Of a stretch of 14,658 nt of DNA, positions 1 to 6,985 are shown in pieces. Location: positions 1-14,658 of the forward strand of contig CABUVC010000021.1 of NCBI GenBank assembly GCA_902494855.1. Direction: 5' to 3'. The DNA comes from an uncultured Collinsella sp. Lineage in GTDB: Bacteria; Actinomycetota; Coriobacteriia; Coriobacteriales; Coriobacteriaceae. The notes under the pieces were generated by a model. The model searched no databases, was not told the origin of the DNA, and worked only from the letters and a program-made list of their open reading frames with translations. The translations under genes were made by a program, and so were the position numbers. Each line of letters starts with the position of its first letter. The first letter of the stretch is position 1.

Positions 1-147
1 CTCGATCATCTGCGGGACGGTCTTGGCGGGCGTAAGCGTCGGGGTCTCCATACGGTCGAGGACCTCGCCGTCGCCGGACACCACGGCACAGACCATCTTG
101 GTCCCGCCGGCTTCGAGGGCGCCGAGCCTCATTTGCTTTTCGCTCAT
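1..147 (-). CDS. ROK-family sugar kinase, fructokinase-like (N-terminal 49 residues, cut by window edge)
   Basis: The visible 49 residues begin MSEKQMRLGALEAGGTKMV. They contain the ROK-family N-terminal ATP-binding motif (LEAGGTK followed by a hydrophobic stretch) and then the DGEVLDR turn. The opening closely resembles the fructokinase-like ROK proteins of Firmicutes (YdhR/GmuE type), whose usual length is about 290-300 residues, so most of the gene lies beyond position 1. The start is set by AAGGAGG (complement of 153-159) a few bases upstream; the internal Met6 has no such site. It follows the GH172 gene after 79 nt that contain a strong hairpin. By family and position I infer an ATP-dependent kinase for the free hexose (fructose is the best guess) released by the hydrolase. 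Family assignment is secure; substrate is inferred, because the specificity and zinc-binding regions are outside the window. Confidence 0.85.
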   Translation of the reverse strand, partial: MSEKQMRLGALEAGGTKMVCAVVSGDGEVLDRMETPTLTPAKTVPQMIE

Positions 148-164
148 GTGATCCTCCTTACAAA

Positions 165-199
165 GGGACGCCCGCAGTCATGGTCAACCGCGGGCGCCC
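165..199 (-). terminator. Hairpin between GH172 and ROK kinase genes (attenuator or mRNA-stabilising stem)
   Basis: Arms 165-175 and 190-199 pair over 10 bp with one bulged base and a 14-nt loop. On the transcribed (minus) strand the stem is followed by CCCTTTGT, a short U-run, and then directly by the Shine-Dalgarno site of the kinase. The U-run is too short for an efficient terminator. Partial termination or a lowered kinase dose relative to the PTS genes is more likely than a full stop. Confidence 0.5.
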
Positions 200-226
200 A
201 TAACGTTGGCTTGTTTCGAGGCGACC

Positions 227-1351
227 CTACCTGGGCACGCGGTCCTGCCTTGCGGCAAACGGGGCGAGCACGGCGTGCGGCTCGCTTTGGTACCAGTAGG
301 CGACGGTGGAGATGTCGTCCTCGCGCTCGTAGAGCTTGATGTCGTCGTTGCCGAGGTCCTGGAACGTCACGCGCAGGTCCTCCTTGAACGAGATCGGGTC
401 GGGAAGGTGCCACCTGTAGAGGCCGTGCCTGGGCAGCGCGTCGTCGTTAGTCGCGAGCATCGGATTCGGGTTCGGCTTGCCCGCGCTGAAGCGGTCGCGC
501 GTGGCGTCGCGCGTCGAGCGGTACGGGTAGCCGGCGAACAGCGTGTTGAAGCACTGCGCCTCGGGCAGCGCGTGGGGCGGCCTGTCGAGGAAGGCCCAGG
601 CACCGCCGAAGTAGTCCTCGGCTCCCGTCGAGGTGACCGTGGGGAACTCCTCGTCGCCGTCGAGGAAGAACTTCATCTCGCCCTCGCCCCACCAATAGCG
701 CTCCAGGGCGCACAGGGCCATGTAGGTGCCGACGTAGTAGCCCTTGCCGCGCACGCCGTCGAGCACGGTGTAGTCGACGCCCCTGCGAGTGCTGCGCTCG
801 CGGTTAAAGCGGGCGTGGAAGTACATGGCGTCGTCCGGCACGTCGGTGAGCGCGTAGTTGAACGTGTAGAAGATGTACTTAATGAACCCGGGGTGCTCGC
901 TCGTAAGCGTGACCTTGGCGTGCTTCCTGAAGGGCATCTCGAAGTAGCAGTTCATGCCGCCCGTCGGGTTCACGCAGATGGGCATCGAGTTGACGATGGC
1001 GCGCTCACCGAAGCCGTTGCAGAAGAAGTCGCCGACAGGGCACTCGACCGAGGGGGTCTCCTCGTCGTCCCAGTAGAAGCGCAGCACGAGGTCACGCATG
1101 ACGAAGCTGCCGGCGGCGGTCTTGTCGGGGACGGTCATCCAGATGTGGCGGATGATGCCGGGGCCCTCGATGTCCGCGAGCGTGATGGTCTCGCCGGACT
1201 CAAGGGGCACGCAGCACGAGCCCTTGCGGCCGACGCCGAGGTGGCTGGCCGACATGGCGGCGCGGCCCTTCTCGCCCGTGATGTTCTCGGGGGTGATGGC
1301 GCGGCTTTCCTCACCGCCGTGCATCCACACGTCCTTAAGGAACTCTCTCAT
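227..1351 (-). CDS. GH172 (DUF2961) glycoside hydrolase, candidate alpha-fructofuranosidase or D-arabinofuranosidase
   Basis: This 374-residue protein has the DUF2961/GH172 signature: GPGIIRHIWMTV (residues 63-74), the PVGDFFCNGFG block (105-115), WWGEGEMKFFLDGDEEFP (220-237) and TSTGAEDYFGGAW (240-252). Characterised GH172 enzymes act on alpha-fructofuranosyl linkages (difructose dianhydride I) or alpha-D-arabinofuranosides. They use two glutamates about 20 residues apart. Here E223 or E225 and E245 are the best candidates by motif position. No signal peptide is visible, so it should act in the cytoplasm on sugar brought in by the adjacent PTS. The start follows GAGGAGGT, which overlaps the end of the EIIA gene 12 nt upstream, so the two are co-transcribed. 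Family is confident; substrate is inferred from the PTS and the fructokinase-like neighbour. Confidence 0.88.
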   Translation of the reverse strand: MREFLKDVWMHGGEESRAITPENITGEKGRAAMSASHLGVGRKGSCCVPLESGETITLADIEGPGIIRHIWMTVPDKTAAGSFVMRDLVLRFYWDDEETPSVECPVGDFFCNGFGERAIVNSMPICVNPTGGMNCYFEMPFRKHAKVTLTSEHPGFIKYIFYTFNYALTDVPDDAMYFHARFNRERSTRRGVDYTVLDGVRGKGYYVGTYMALCALERYWWGEGEMKFFLDGDEEFPTVTSTGAEDYFGGAWAFLDRPPHALPEAQCFNTLFAGYPYRSTRDATRDRFSAGKPNPNPMLATNDDALPRHGLYRWHLPDPISFKEDLRVTFQDLGNDDIKLYEREDDISTVAYWYQSEPHAVLAPFAARQDRVPR

Positions 1352-1363
1352 CGTCGACCTCCT

Positions 1364-1762
1364 CTATTCGTCGTCGTCGCACTCGGCGGAACTGGCACCG
1401 TTCACGTAGATGATCTGCTGGCGCGCCTCGTTGACGAGGGCGTCGAAGTCGAGTTTCTCGTCGGGGCGCGCGAGCGCGACCGTCATGGCGAGCGGGAGGT
1501 TGACACCCGCGATCACGTGGATCCGGTCGGAGGCGAAGCGGGAAAAGCGCTGGTTCACGCTGCCGCCGTACGCGTCGGTGAGGACGACGACCTCGTCAGT
1601 GCCCGAAAGAGCCGCCTCGACCGCCGCGTCGAGCCCCTCGCCGTTGTCGTTCACGTAGGCGCACACGGCGTTGACGGCGTCGCCCTTACCCGTAAGGAAC
1701 TCGAGGGTGTCCTTGAAGCCCTGGGCGAGAAGGGAATGGCTCGCCACAACTATCTTTCTCAT
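1364..1762 (-). CDS. PTS mannose-family EIIA component
   Basis: A single-domain, 132-residue EIIA of the mannose/sorbose/fructose (levan) PTS family. It opens MRKIVVASHSLLAQG, which places the phosphoryl-accepting His at residue 9. TDAYGGSVNQ (62-71) and GVNLPLAM (86-93) are further family motifs. It receives phosphate from HPr and passes it to the separate EIIB, at the inner face of the membrane. The tail is short and acidic (ECDDDE). EIIA and EIIB are separate genes here, as in LevD/LevE, rather than fused as in E. coli ManX. It lies 26 nt after the EIID gene and 12 nt before the GH172 gene. Confidence 0.93.
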   Translation of the reverse strand: MRKIVVASHSLLAQGFKDTLEFLTGKGDAVNAVCAYVNDNGEGLDAAVEAALSGTDEVVVLTDAYGGSVNQRFSRFASDRIHVIAGVNLPLAMTVALARPDEKLDFDALVNEARQQIIYVNGASSAECDDDE

Positions 1763-1788
1763 TGATTCACCAATCTCTTGGGTCGAAG

Positions 1789-2622
1789 CTAGGCGAGGAT
1801 GCCGGCGGCGGAGGCGACCATCGCGAGGACGATCACCACGAGGATGAGGGCCGTCATGCTCGCGTTCTTCTTGGTAAGAAGGTAATACGCGCTTCCCGTG
1901 ATGGCGGCGGGGATCATGGCAGGCAGGATCTTGTCGAGCAGCGGCTGAATCTCCATCGCGACGTCGCCGAAGCTGAAGCTAATCGGGCAGGTGACGCCGA
2001 TGACCGAGGCGATGAGGCAGCCGACCACGGTGAGGCCGAGCACGGAGGCGGCGGCAGTGAGGTTGGGAAGCTTCTCGCTGAAGTCGGTGACGAGCTTCAC
2101 GCCCTGCTTGTAGCCGAACTCGAGGGCGTGCATGCGGACCCAGAAGATGGCCAGGATGAGCGCGAACCAGATGCCGGCTCCCACGGGGTTGCCCTCGATG
2201 GCCATGTAGGCGGCGATGGAGCCCATGATGGTCGGGATCATGGTCATGAGCAGGGAGTCGCCGACGCCGGCGAGCGGTCCCATGGTGCCGATCTTCAGGT
2301 CTTGGACGGCGTCCGCCGCCGCGAGGCCGTCACGCTCCTCCATGGCCACGCAGGCGCCGAGGATGATGGCGGCGAGCCAAGGCTGGGTGTTGTAGTAGCG
2401 GAAGTGGTTGTTGAGCGCTTGCTTATAGTCCTCGTCGTTCGTGTAGATCTTCCTCAGGATCGGCGAGAGGGCGTAGGCGACCGAGGCGCCCTGCTGGGTC
2501 TGGTAGTTGAAGGTGCACACGCTCATGAGCCAGCGCCAGTTCGCGTTGCGCAGGTCCTTCTTGGTGACCTTGTAGCCGGAGGGCTTGCCCTCGGCGACGG
2601 CGGTGATGTTCTCGTTTTCCAT
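1789..2622 (-). CDS. PTS mannose-family EIID membrane component
   Basis: A 277-residue EIID protein. It begins with a charged cytoplasmic segment and the conserved LRNANWRWLMSVCTFNYQTQQ block (24-44). It continues with FRYYNTQPWLAAIILG (74-89) and KIGTMGPLAGVGDSL (110-124), all typical of ManZ/LevG. The C-terminal third is hydrophobic, ending in a membrane anchor. EIID proteins occur only in the mannose-type PTS and form the sugar channel with EIIC. The start lies 2 nt after the EIIC stop, which implies translational coupling. Length is normal for the family. Sugar specificity cannot be read from the sequence. Confidence 0.95.
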   Translation of the reverse strand: MENENITAVAEGKPSGYKVTKKDLRNANWRWLMSVCTFNYQTQQGASVAYALSPILRKIYTNDEDYKQALNNHFRYYNTQPWLAAIILGACVAMEERDGLAAADAVQDLKIGTMGPLAGVGDSLLMTMIPTIMGSIAAYMAIEGNPVGAGIWFALILAIFWVRMHALEFGYKQGVKLVTDFSEKLPNLTAAASVLGLTVVGCLIASVIGVTCPISFSFGDVAMEIQPLLDKILPAMIPAAITGSAYYLLTKKNASMTALILVVIVLAMVASAAGILA

Positions 2623-2624
2623 GG

Positions 2625-3410
2625 TTACTCATCCTCTCCGATGAAGGCGTCTGCGGAAGCGTGGGCGGTGAGCTCGGCGTCCTTCTCGGCACGCTGATAG
2701 AACGCGATCGCGAGGGCAACGCCGACGATGGCGGCACCGATGATGGGCACGTTCAGGAAGGCCGAGAGGAAGAAGCCGGCGAGCAGGTACTGGAAGTACT
2801 TGGCGGTTGGCATGTAGCGGAGCAGCATGGCGATACCGACGGCCGGGAGCATCTTGCCGGCGAGGGTGAGGCCGGAGAGGAACCACTGGGGCATGACCTC
2901 GAGGAGCCAGTTGACGGCGGGCTGGCCGAGCGTCACGGAGACAAAGACGGGCAGGGCGGCGCACAGGCCGAAGAGCGCGGGGCAGACCCACAGGATGGCG
3001 TTCATCTGATTGAACTTACCCTCGTTGCAGAACTTCTGGGACTTCTCGACGACAAAGCCGTTGAGGATCTTGGCGACGACGTCGAGCTGGATGCCGAGCA
3101 TGCCGACCGGCAGGCCGATGGCGAGGCCCGTGTCGGAGCCCAGGGTCACGCCGTAGGCGGTGGCGATGATGGCCATCGTGCCGTAGTCGGGAATGGAGGA
3201 GCCGCCGAAGCCCGCGACGCCGAGCTGCATGAGCTGAATGGTGCCGCCGATGACAAGGCCGGTCTTCCAGTCGCCCATGACGACTCCGGTGATGAGGCCC
3301 CAGAAAACGGCGTAATTGACGAAGATCATCGGGATGCCGTAGTAGTCCACGTGCTTGATGAAGGCCAGCAGGGTCAAAAGGACGACCTGCAGGATAGTGA
3401 AGTTGACCAT
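2625..3410 (-). CDS. PTS mannose-family EIIC membrane component
   Basis: A 261-residue, very hydrophobic protein with several transmembrane segments. The conserved EIIC-Man/Sor motif GGTIQLMQLGVAGFGGSSIPD begins near residue 55. The N-terminus starts directly in a membrane helix (TILQVVLLTLLAF), and the C-terminus is a charged tail (ADAFIGEDE). With EIID it forms the permease through which sugar is taken up and phosphorylated. It begins 9 nt after the EIIB stop and ends 2 nt before EIID, so the four PTS genes form one transcription unit. Length and motif order are standard. Confidence 0.95.
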   Translation of the reverse strand: MVNFTILQVVLLTLLAFIKHVDYYGIPMIFVNYAVFWGLITGVVMGDWKTGLVIGGTIQLMQLGVAGFGGSSIPDYGTMAIIATAYGVTLGSDTGLAIGLPVGMLGIQLDVVAKILNGFVVEKSQKFCNEGKFNQMNAILWVCPALFGLCAALPVFVSVTLGQPAVNWLLEVMPQWFLSGLTLAGKMLPAVGIAMLLRYMPTAKYFQYLLAGFFLSAFLNVPIIGAAIVGVALAIAFYQRAEKDAELTAHASADAFIGEDE

Positions 3411-3419
3411 ATTTCCCCC

Positions 3420-3893
3420 TTAGATGAGGTCTGCGACGGAGACGGGCTTGTCGGCGGGCACGAACTGGGCCGTCACCTTGACGCCACGGGCGATGAGCGC
3501 CTTGTAGCTCTGGACGTTCTCGGCGGAGGCGTAGGCGCGCTGGGTGAGCTGGATGCCGTCCTCCTTGACAAGAGAGCCGCCGACGATCAGCGACGGGAAC
3601 TCGACGCCCGACTCGGCCAGGTGAAGCATCGTCTCGGGCTCCTTGGCGATGACGAAGACCTTCTCGCGGTCGTACTTGCCCGCGGCGAAGTTCTTGAGTG
3701 CGGTCTGCTCGGAGATGATCGAGACGGCCATGCCCGCGGGGCGCGCCATCCTCATGGTGGACTTCAGGACCTCGTCGCCGGCGACCTTGTCGTCGATGAC
3801 CATGACTCGGGTCGCGCCCGACACCGGGGCCCACTGCGTCACGATGATGCCGTGAAGCAGGCGATTGTCGATTCGTGCCATAACAACACTCAT
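3420..3893 (-). CDS. PTS mannose-family EIIB component
   Basis: A 157-residue EIIB domain protein. The sequence RIDNRLLHGIIVTQW carries the phosphorylated histidine (H14 with the start used here). The VMVIDD strand, the MRMARP segment and the LIVGG block match EIIB of the mannose/levan family (ManX C-terminal half, LevE). It takes phosphate from EIIA-His9 and passes it to the sugar in the EIIC/EIID channel. I chose the ATG at 3891-3893 because AGGAG lies 7 nt upstream. A TTG-started extension to 3962 has no ribosome site and reads through the presumed promoter and dyad. This is the first structural gene after the LevR-like regulator, 123 nt downstream of its stop. Confidence 0.94.
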   Translation of the reverse strand: MSVVMARIDNRLLHGIIVTQWAPVSGATRVMVIDDKVAGDEVLKSTMRMARPAGMAVSIISEQTALKNFAAGKYDREKVFVIAKEPETMLHLAESGVEFPSLIVGGSLVKEDGIQLTQRAYASAENVQSYKALIARGVKVTAQFVPADKPVSVADLI

Positions 3894-3934
3894 GTTTGCT
3901 CCTATCAAATCAAGTTTTTCATTCAGCACTGCCT

Positions 3935-3957
3935 CGGCGCTATCCGGATTCGCGCCG
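3935..3957. promoter_or_regulatory. 23-bp dyad upstream of the PTS operon (candidate operator)
   Basis: The arms CGGCGC (3935-3940) and GCGCCG (3952-3957) are perfect inverted repeats around an 11-nt centre that itself contains the palindrome ATCCGGAT. It sits 42 nt before the EIIB start codon and just downstream of a weak promoter-like pair. A dyad here would suit a regulator binding site or a leader hairpin. Nothing in the sequence identifies the binding protein. Confidence 0.4.
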
Positions 3958-3965
3958 GGCAAGGG

Positions 3966-3995
3966 GTTATCGGATTATTGAGGACGCGCGGTCAG
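3966..3995 (-). promoter_or_regulatory. Weak sigma-70-like promoter candidate for the PTS operon
   Basis: On the minus strand CTGACC (complement of 3990-3995) is separated by 18 nt from GATAAC (complement of 3966-3971), each 4/6 to the housekeeping consensus. No TGGCAC-N5-TTGC sigma-54 promoter is seen in the 123-nt gap; TGG does not even occur on the coding strand there. The call is weak and serves mainly to show that a sigma-54 element is not evident. Confidence 0.25.
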
Positions 3996-4016
3996 CTCGC
4001 GGCGGCGCGGGGGAGG

Positions 4017-6758
4017 TCACTCGTCGAGCAGGAGGCCCGAGGAGCCGAGGCGCTCTTCTCGCGCCGGGGCGGCGCTCACGCTTATGTAGTCGAAGACATA
4101 TGCGATCTCGCTTACGGGAACCTCTACGCGATAGCGCGTCGAGATACTCGAGAAGCTCTGCCTGAAGGACTCGATAAAATCGGTGCGTTCCTCCTCGAAG
4201 CGGTCCTGGCCAACGTAGGTCTCAATGGGGTTTCTGGTAACAAGGCGCTCGACGAGACAGCAGAGGTGGACGTAGAGTCCAATGATGGCGTTGCTGCCGA
4301 TCTTCTCGCCTGTCCTGCGCTGAAGCTCGTGCACGGCGCTCTCGATCTCGTGGAATAGCCGTTCCGGGTCGAGGATGGTGATGGAGCGGATGACGTTCTG
4401 CAGCGTCATGTTCGAGAGCAGCTTCTCGTGGAAAGAAGAGAGCTCGGAAGAGTCAAGCCACCTGCCGAACACGGCGTCGACCTTAGAGGCGGACGCCGTC
4501 GACATGATGTCCTCGAGGGCGACGAAGGGGACGGAGGCGATCCCGGGGTCTCCCGTGCCGATGACGGCGCAGACGCGGTGCTCGGAGAAAACGGCGTCGT
4601 TCAACCCGTTCGTGACGAGCTGCTTGAAGGGCCTCGTGAGCAGGCGCGCACCTATGGTGCGCGGGAGGCTCTGCGAGACGAGCTGGCGTATCCTCTCCGC
4701 GGCGTCGACCCCGGACTCGGAGCAGAAGACGATGGCGTCCTCACGGTTGACGCGCTCGATCACCTTGCAGTGCGTCACGCACGCGGCGGTCGCATCGCCA
4801 AGAACCTCGGCGATGGACTTGCCGCCGAGCAGCCCGGACCCGATCTCGAGCGCGAGCCCGGTGGAGACGTTGTTCACCACCCCGATGGTGGAGTCGGTAA
4901 CGTTCTCGAGGGCCTTATAGGCCTCCTCCAAAGAGCCCATGTCAACAAGAAACACGACCCCGGTGCAGTAGGAATGGCGGTCGACGAGGCGCTGGAGCGG
5001 ACCGACGATGTCCTTCAGCTGCTGGTCGTAGGGCATGTCGACCGCTTCGTACACATGCACGCCGAGCATACGGTTCGCCGCGTCGGCGATGCTCGTCGCC
5101 GTCGAGTAGCCGTGTGACAAGATGGCGCAGAGCGTCCGAAGGGCCTTCGCGTCGCGAGACTCCGATGCGACGCACAGCGTCAGAAGCGTCTTCGTGAAGT
5201 GATCGAGCGAGATTCCGAGTGCCCCTTCCATGTCTGCGGCGACCTGATCGGAGACGCTCGAGGCAAACGGCAATTCGGAGGTCACGGCACCGAGGAGATG
5301 GGAGATTTGCTCCGCACAGGCAGACTTTCGCTTAGCCAGGCCGATGCCCGGCCACAACTGCAGGCAAATCTCCTGGGCCAGTAGAAAAGTGACCTTCCTC
5401 GAAAGCTCGATGCCATAAGAAGAGCCTGCGTCGGCAAGGACCGCACCCACGACGCGCTCGAAGGCGCGCGACCTCGATGAGGCGACGCCGTGGCCGAAGA
5501 TCAAGTGATCCTCAACGCCGCGCACAGCGGAGACAGCTTGCGAGACGAGCTCGGAGACAGAGAGCTCCCCGGCGCAGAATCGCTCATCGAGAGAGCACAG
5601 GGCATCGAGCGCCTGCTCGACCGGCCCTGTGCTCTCGGTGGCATCCAGGGACGCGTCGATCAGAACGCCATCGTCGGGCTGTTGATCGATCTGCGCGGAG
5701 GAGAGGAGCCCGCTGGGAAGAAGATACGGGCGAACGACGACGTAGTCGCCCTCGCGATTGAGGAACGCTTTGGCGCAGCAGTTCGTCACGCAGGCGCGCA
5801 AGCCGGCGATGTTATCGGAAAAGTCCGCGTTCACGAGGCAACGGTATGCGCCGCGGCTGATCTTCACATCAGAACCGATTCGGCACCCCTCGCTGCGCAG
5901 GAAGCTCAAGATGAGATCCTCGCGCTCCTCGGGGGTCCGCTCCTTGAGTGAGGGGACGCGGACACAGATGGGCATTTTGCTGTAGGCCGAGGAAACCTTC
6001 AGGTCATCGGCGGAAAGCGTCGTCGAAAGAACGAGGCGAGCGCGCGGCGCATCCTGGGAGGCATCGAGCCCGAGGGCCGTCGCAAGGCAGTGCTCCATCG
6101 CAGAGGGAGAGAGTGCCTCGATGCCGTTGACAAAGACCACACCCCCGCGCGATTTCGCGATCGACTCGTCAAGAAGCCCGTTGAACGAGGCGGCGTCCGG
6201 GACCCCGGCGCAGTCGATGCGCACATAGGAGGAGTCGCGGGACAGCAAGCCCTGGTTCTTGCCGTACTCGTACACAAGGCGAGAAAGGAAAGACTTACCG
6301 ACACCCACGCCGCCGCTCAAGAGGATGGGTAGGCCAAACGGAGGGTACTGAACCGCAGCCTTGCACTGCTCGACAACGGAGCTGAGACTCAGGTCGAAGC
6401 CCACGGCACGCGCGAAGTCACGGTGATCGGCGATTCCCGTCGCCTGGATGAGGTCGGCGAGCGAGGCGTACTCGCTTGCAGAGAGCTTTACCTGAAAACG
6501 CTTCTGGAACGCGCGGCGATGAAAATAACGGACAGGCCTGCCCGCCACCTTAACCACAAGGCCGGCGCGAACAAGGTCGTTGAGGTACTGGCTCGCCAGG
6601 CTCCTGGAGATGATGAGCGTCTCGGCGATGTCGGAGGTGGACAGACGGGTAAGGTCGTCGAGCGAGACGGCAGAGGTGAGGGTCTCGAGATGCTCGAGAA
6701 TCCTGTCCCTCATGTCGACGGGTTTCTTTGCCAAGCTGTCCTGTGTGGTCTTGTCCAT
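4017..6758 (-). CDS. LevR-like PTS-responsive transcriptional regulator, atypical (no GAFTGA loop, degenerate Walker B)
   Basis: A 913-residue protein with the LevR layout. It has an N-terminal winged HTH (about 15-90) and an AAA+ region (about 115-350) with Walker A GGVGVGKS (149-156). A PRD-like domain follows (about 385-480), then an EIIA-Man-like domain (about 535-660; SHGYSTA with H549, and VDMGSL at 605-610). Next are an EIIB-Gat-like domain (about 665-750; C679 in VFCSESG) and a second PRD (about 785-895; H831). In LevR-type activators such His and Cys residues are phosphorylated by HPr and PTS proteins, linking activity to sugar flux. Here the Walker B block reads GGVVFVNGIEAL (205-216), where sigma-54 activators have GGxLFLDEI, so Asp is replaced by Asn211 and Glu by Gly212. 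The segment between Walker A and B is about 20 residues short, and GAFTGA is absent. The first PRD has Glu463 where the conserved His is expected. GAGGAGGT precedes the ATG by 8 nt. It probably controls the PTS operon immediately downstream. Confidence 0.88.
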   Translation of the reverse strand: MDKTTQDSLAKKPVDMRDRILEHLETLTSAVSLDDLTRLSTSDIAETLIISRSLASQYLNDLVRAGLVVKVAGRPVRYFHRRAFQKRFQVKLSASEYASLADLIQATGIADHRDFARAVGFDLSLSSVVEQCKAAVQYPPFGLPILLSGGVGVGKSFLSRLVYEYGKNQGLLSRDSSYVRIDCAGVPDAASFNGLLDESIAKSRGGVVFVNGIEALSPSAMEHCLATALGLDASQDAPRARLVLSTTLSADDLKVSSAYSKMPICVRVPSLKERTPEEREDLILSFLRSEGCRIGSDVKISRGAYRCLVNADFSDNIAGLRACVTNCCAKAFLNREGDYVVVRPYLLPSGLLSSAQIDQQPDDGVLIDASLDATESTGPVEQALDALCSLDERFCAGELSVSELVSQAVSAVRGVEDHLIFGHGVASSRSRAFERVVGAVLADAGSSYGIELSRKVTFLLAQEICLQLWPGIGLAKRKSACAEQISHLLGAVTSELPFASSVSDQVAADMEGALGISLDHFTKTLLTLCVASESRDAKALRTLCAILSHGYSTATSIADAANRMLGVHVYEAVDMPYDQQLKDIVGPLQRLVDRHSYCTGVVFLVDMGSLEEAYKALENVTDSTIGVVNNVSTGLALEIGSGLLGGKSIAEVLGDATAACVTHCKVIERVNREDAIVFCSESGVDAAERIRQLVSQSLPRTIGARLLTRPFKQLVTNGLNDAVFSEHRVCAVIGTGDPGIASVPFVALEDIMSTASASKVDAVFGRWLDSSELSSFHEKLLSNMTLQNVIRSITILDPERLFHEIESAVHELQRRTGEKIGSNAIIGLYVHLCCLVERLVTRNPIETYVGQDRFEEERTDFIESFRQSFSSISTRYRVEVPVSEIAYVFDYISVSAAPAREERLGSSGLLLDE

Positions 6759-6782
6759 GACTTCTTACCTCCTCGTACAAGG

Positions 6783-6788
6783 AGTATA
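6783..6788 (-). promoter_or_regulatory. -10 box candidate for the LevR-like gene
   Basis: TATACT on the minus strand (5/6 to TATAAT) lies about 24 nt before the start codon, with the Shine-Dalgarno site between them. No good -35 hexamer is seen 16-18 nt upstream, so the promoter would be weak or activator-dependent. Confidence 0.4.
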
Positions 6789-6897
6789 AGGGGAGAACAG
6801 AGAACGGAAGGGAGCGCGTGGGGGAATCAACAGCTCCGAGGAAAAGTCCACCACTTGAGGAGCAGAAAACAACGGCCATTGAACATTCAGGGCCGAC

Positions 6898-6923
6898 GCT
6901 CAACACTTCGGCTCGACACTTCG
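6898..6923. repeat. Tandem 13-bp direct repeat upstream of the regulator gene
   Basis: Two adjacent copies, GCTCAACACTTCG (6898-6910) and GCTCGACACTTCG (6911-6923), differ at one base. They lie about 140 bp before the LevR-like start codon and about 110 bp upstream of its -10 candidate. That is a typical distance for an upstream activating sequence. They could equally be a chance duplication in the decayed 3' flank of mtnN. Confidence 0.5.
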
Positions 6924-6933
6924 CTTTGGAAAG

Positions 6934-6985
6934 GGCCCTGCGCGCCGGGGCCCCAACATAAAGAAGGGCCCCGGCGCGCCGGGCC
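6934..6985 (-). terminator. Very long GC-rich hairpin terminator after mtnN remnant
   Basis: Arms 6934-6953 and 6966-6985 pair at 19 of 20 positions around a 12-nt A-rich loop. The stem begins within the stop codon of the mtnN fragment. On the minus strand it is followed by CTTTCC, only a short U-run. It fits the transcription end of the former mtnN gene and would insulate the LevR-like gene from upstream read-through. Confidence 0.7.

Noticed and set aside
206..1765. 519-residue plus-strand open frame opposite the GH172 and EIIA genes
   Set aside because: It is antisense to two clearly recognised genes, is Val/Arg/Ala-rich as expected from complementing GC-rich codons, and shows no domain.
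3894..3962. N-terminal extension of EIIB from a TTG start
   Set aside because: No ribosome site for TTG. The added residues resemble no EIIB and overlap the promoter and dyad, whereas the ATG at 3893 has AGGAG at proper spacing.
3894..4016. Sigma-54 promoter expected from the LevR-like regulator
   Set aside because: The closest GC-N10 matches lack the GG at -24, and no TGGC is present on the coding strand.
2661..4358. 565-residue plus-strand open frame opposite the PTS genes and regulator end
   Set aside because: Low-complexity Gly/Asp/Glu/His composition, antisense to EIIB, EIIC and the LevR-like gene and crossing their intergenic gap; a GC-skew shadow.
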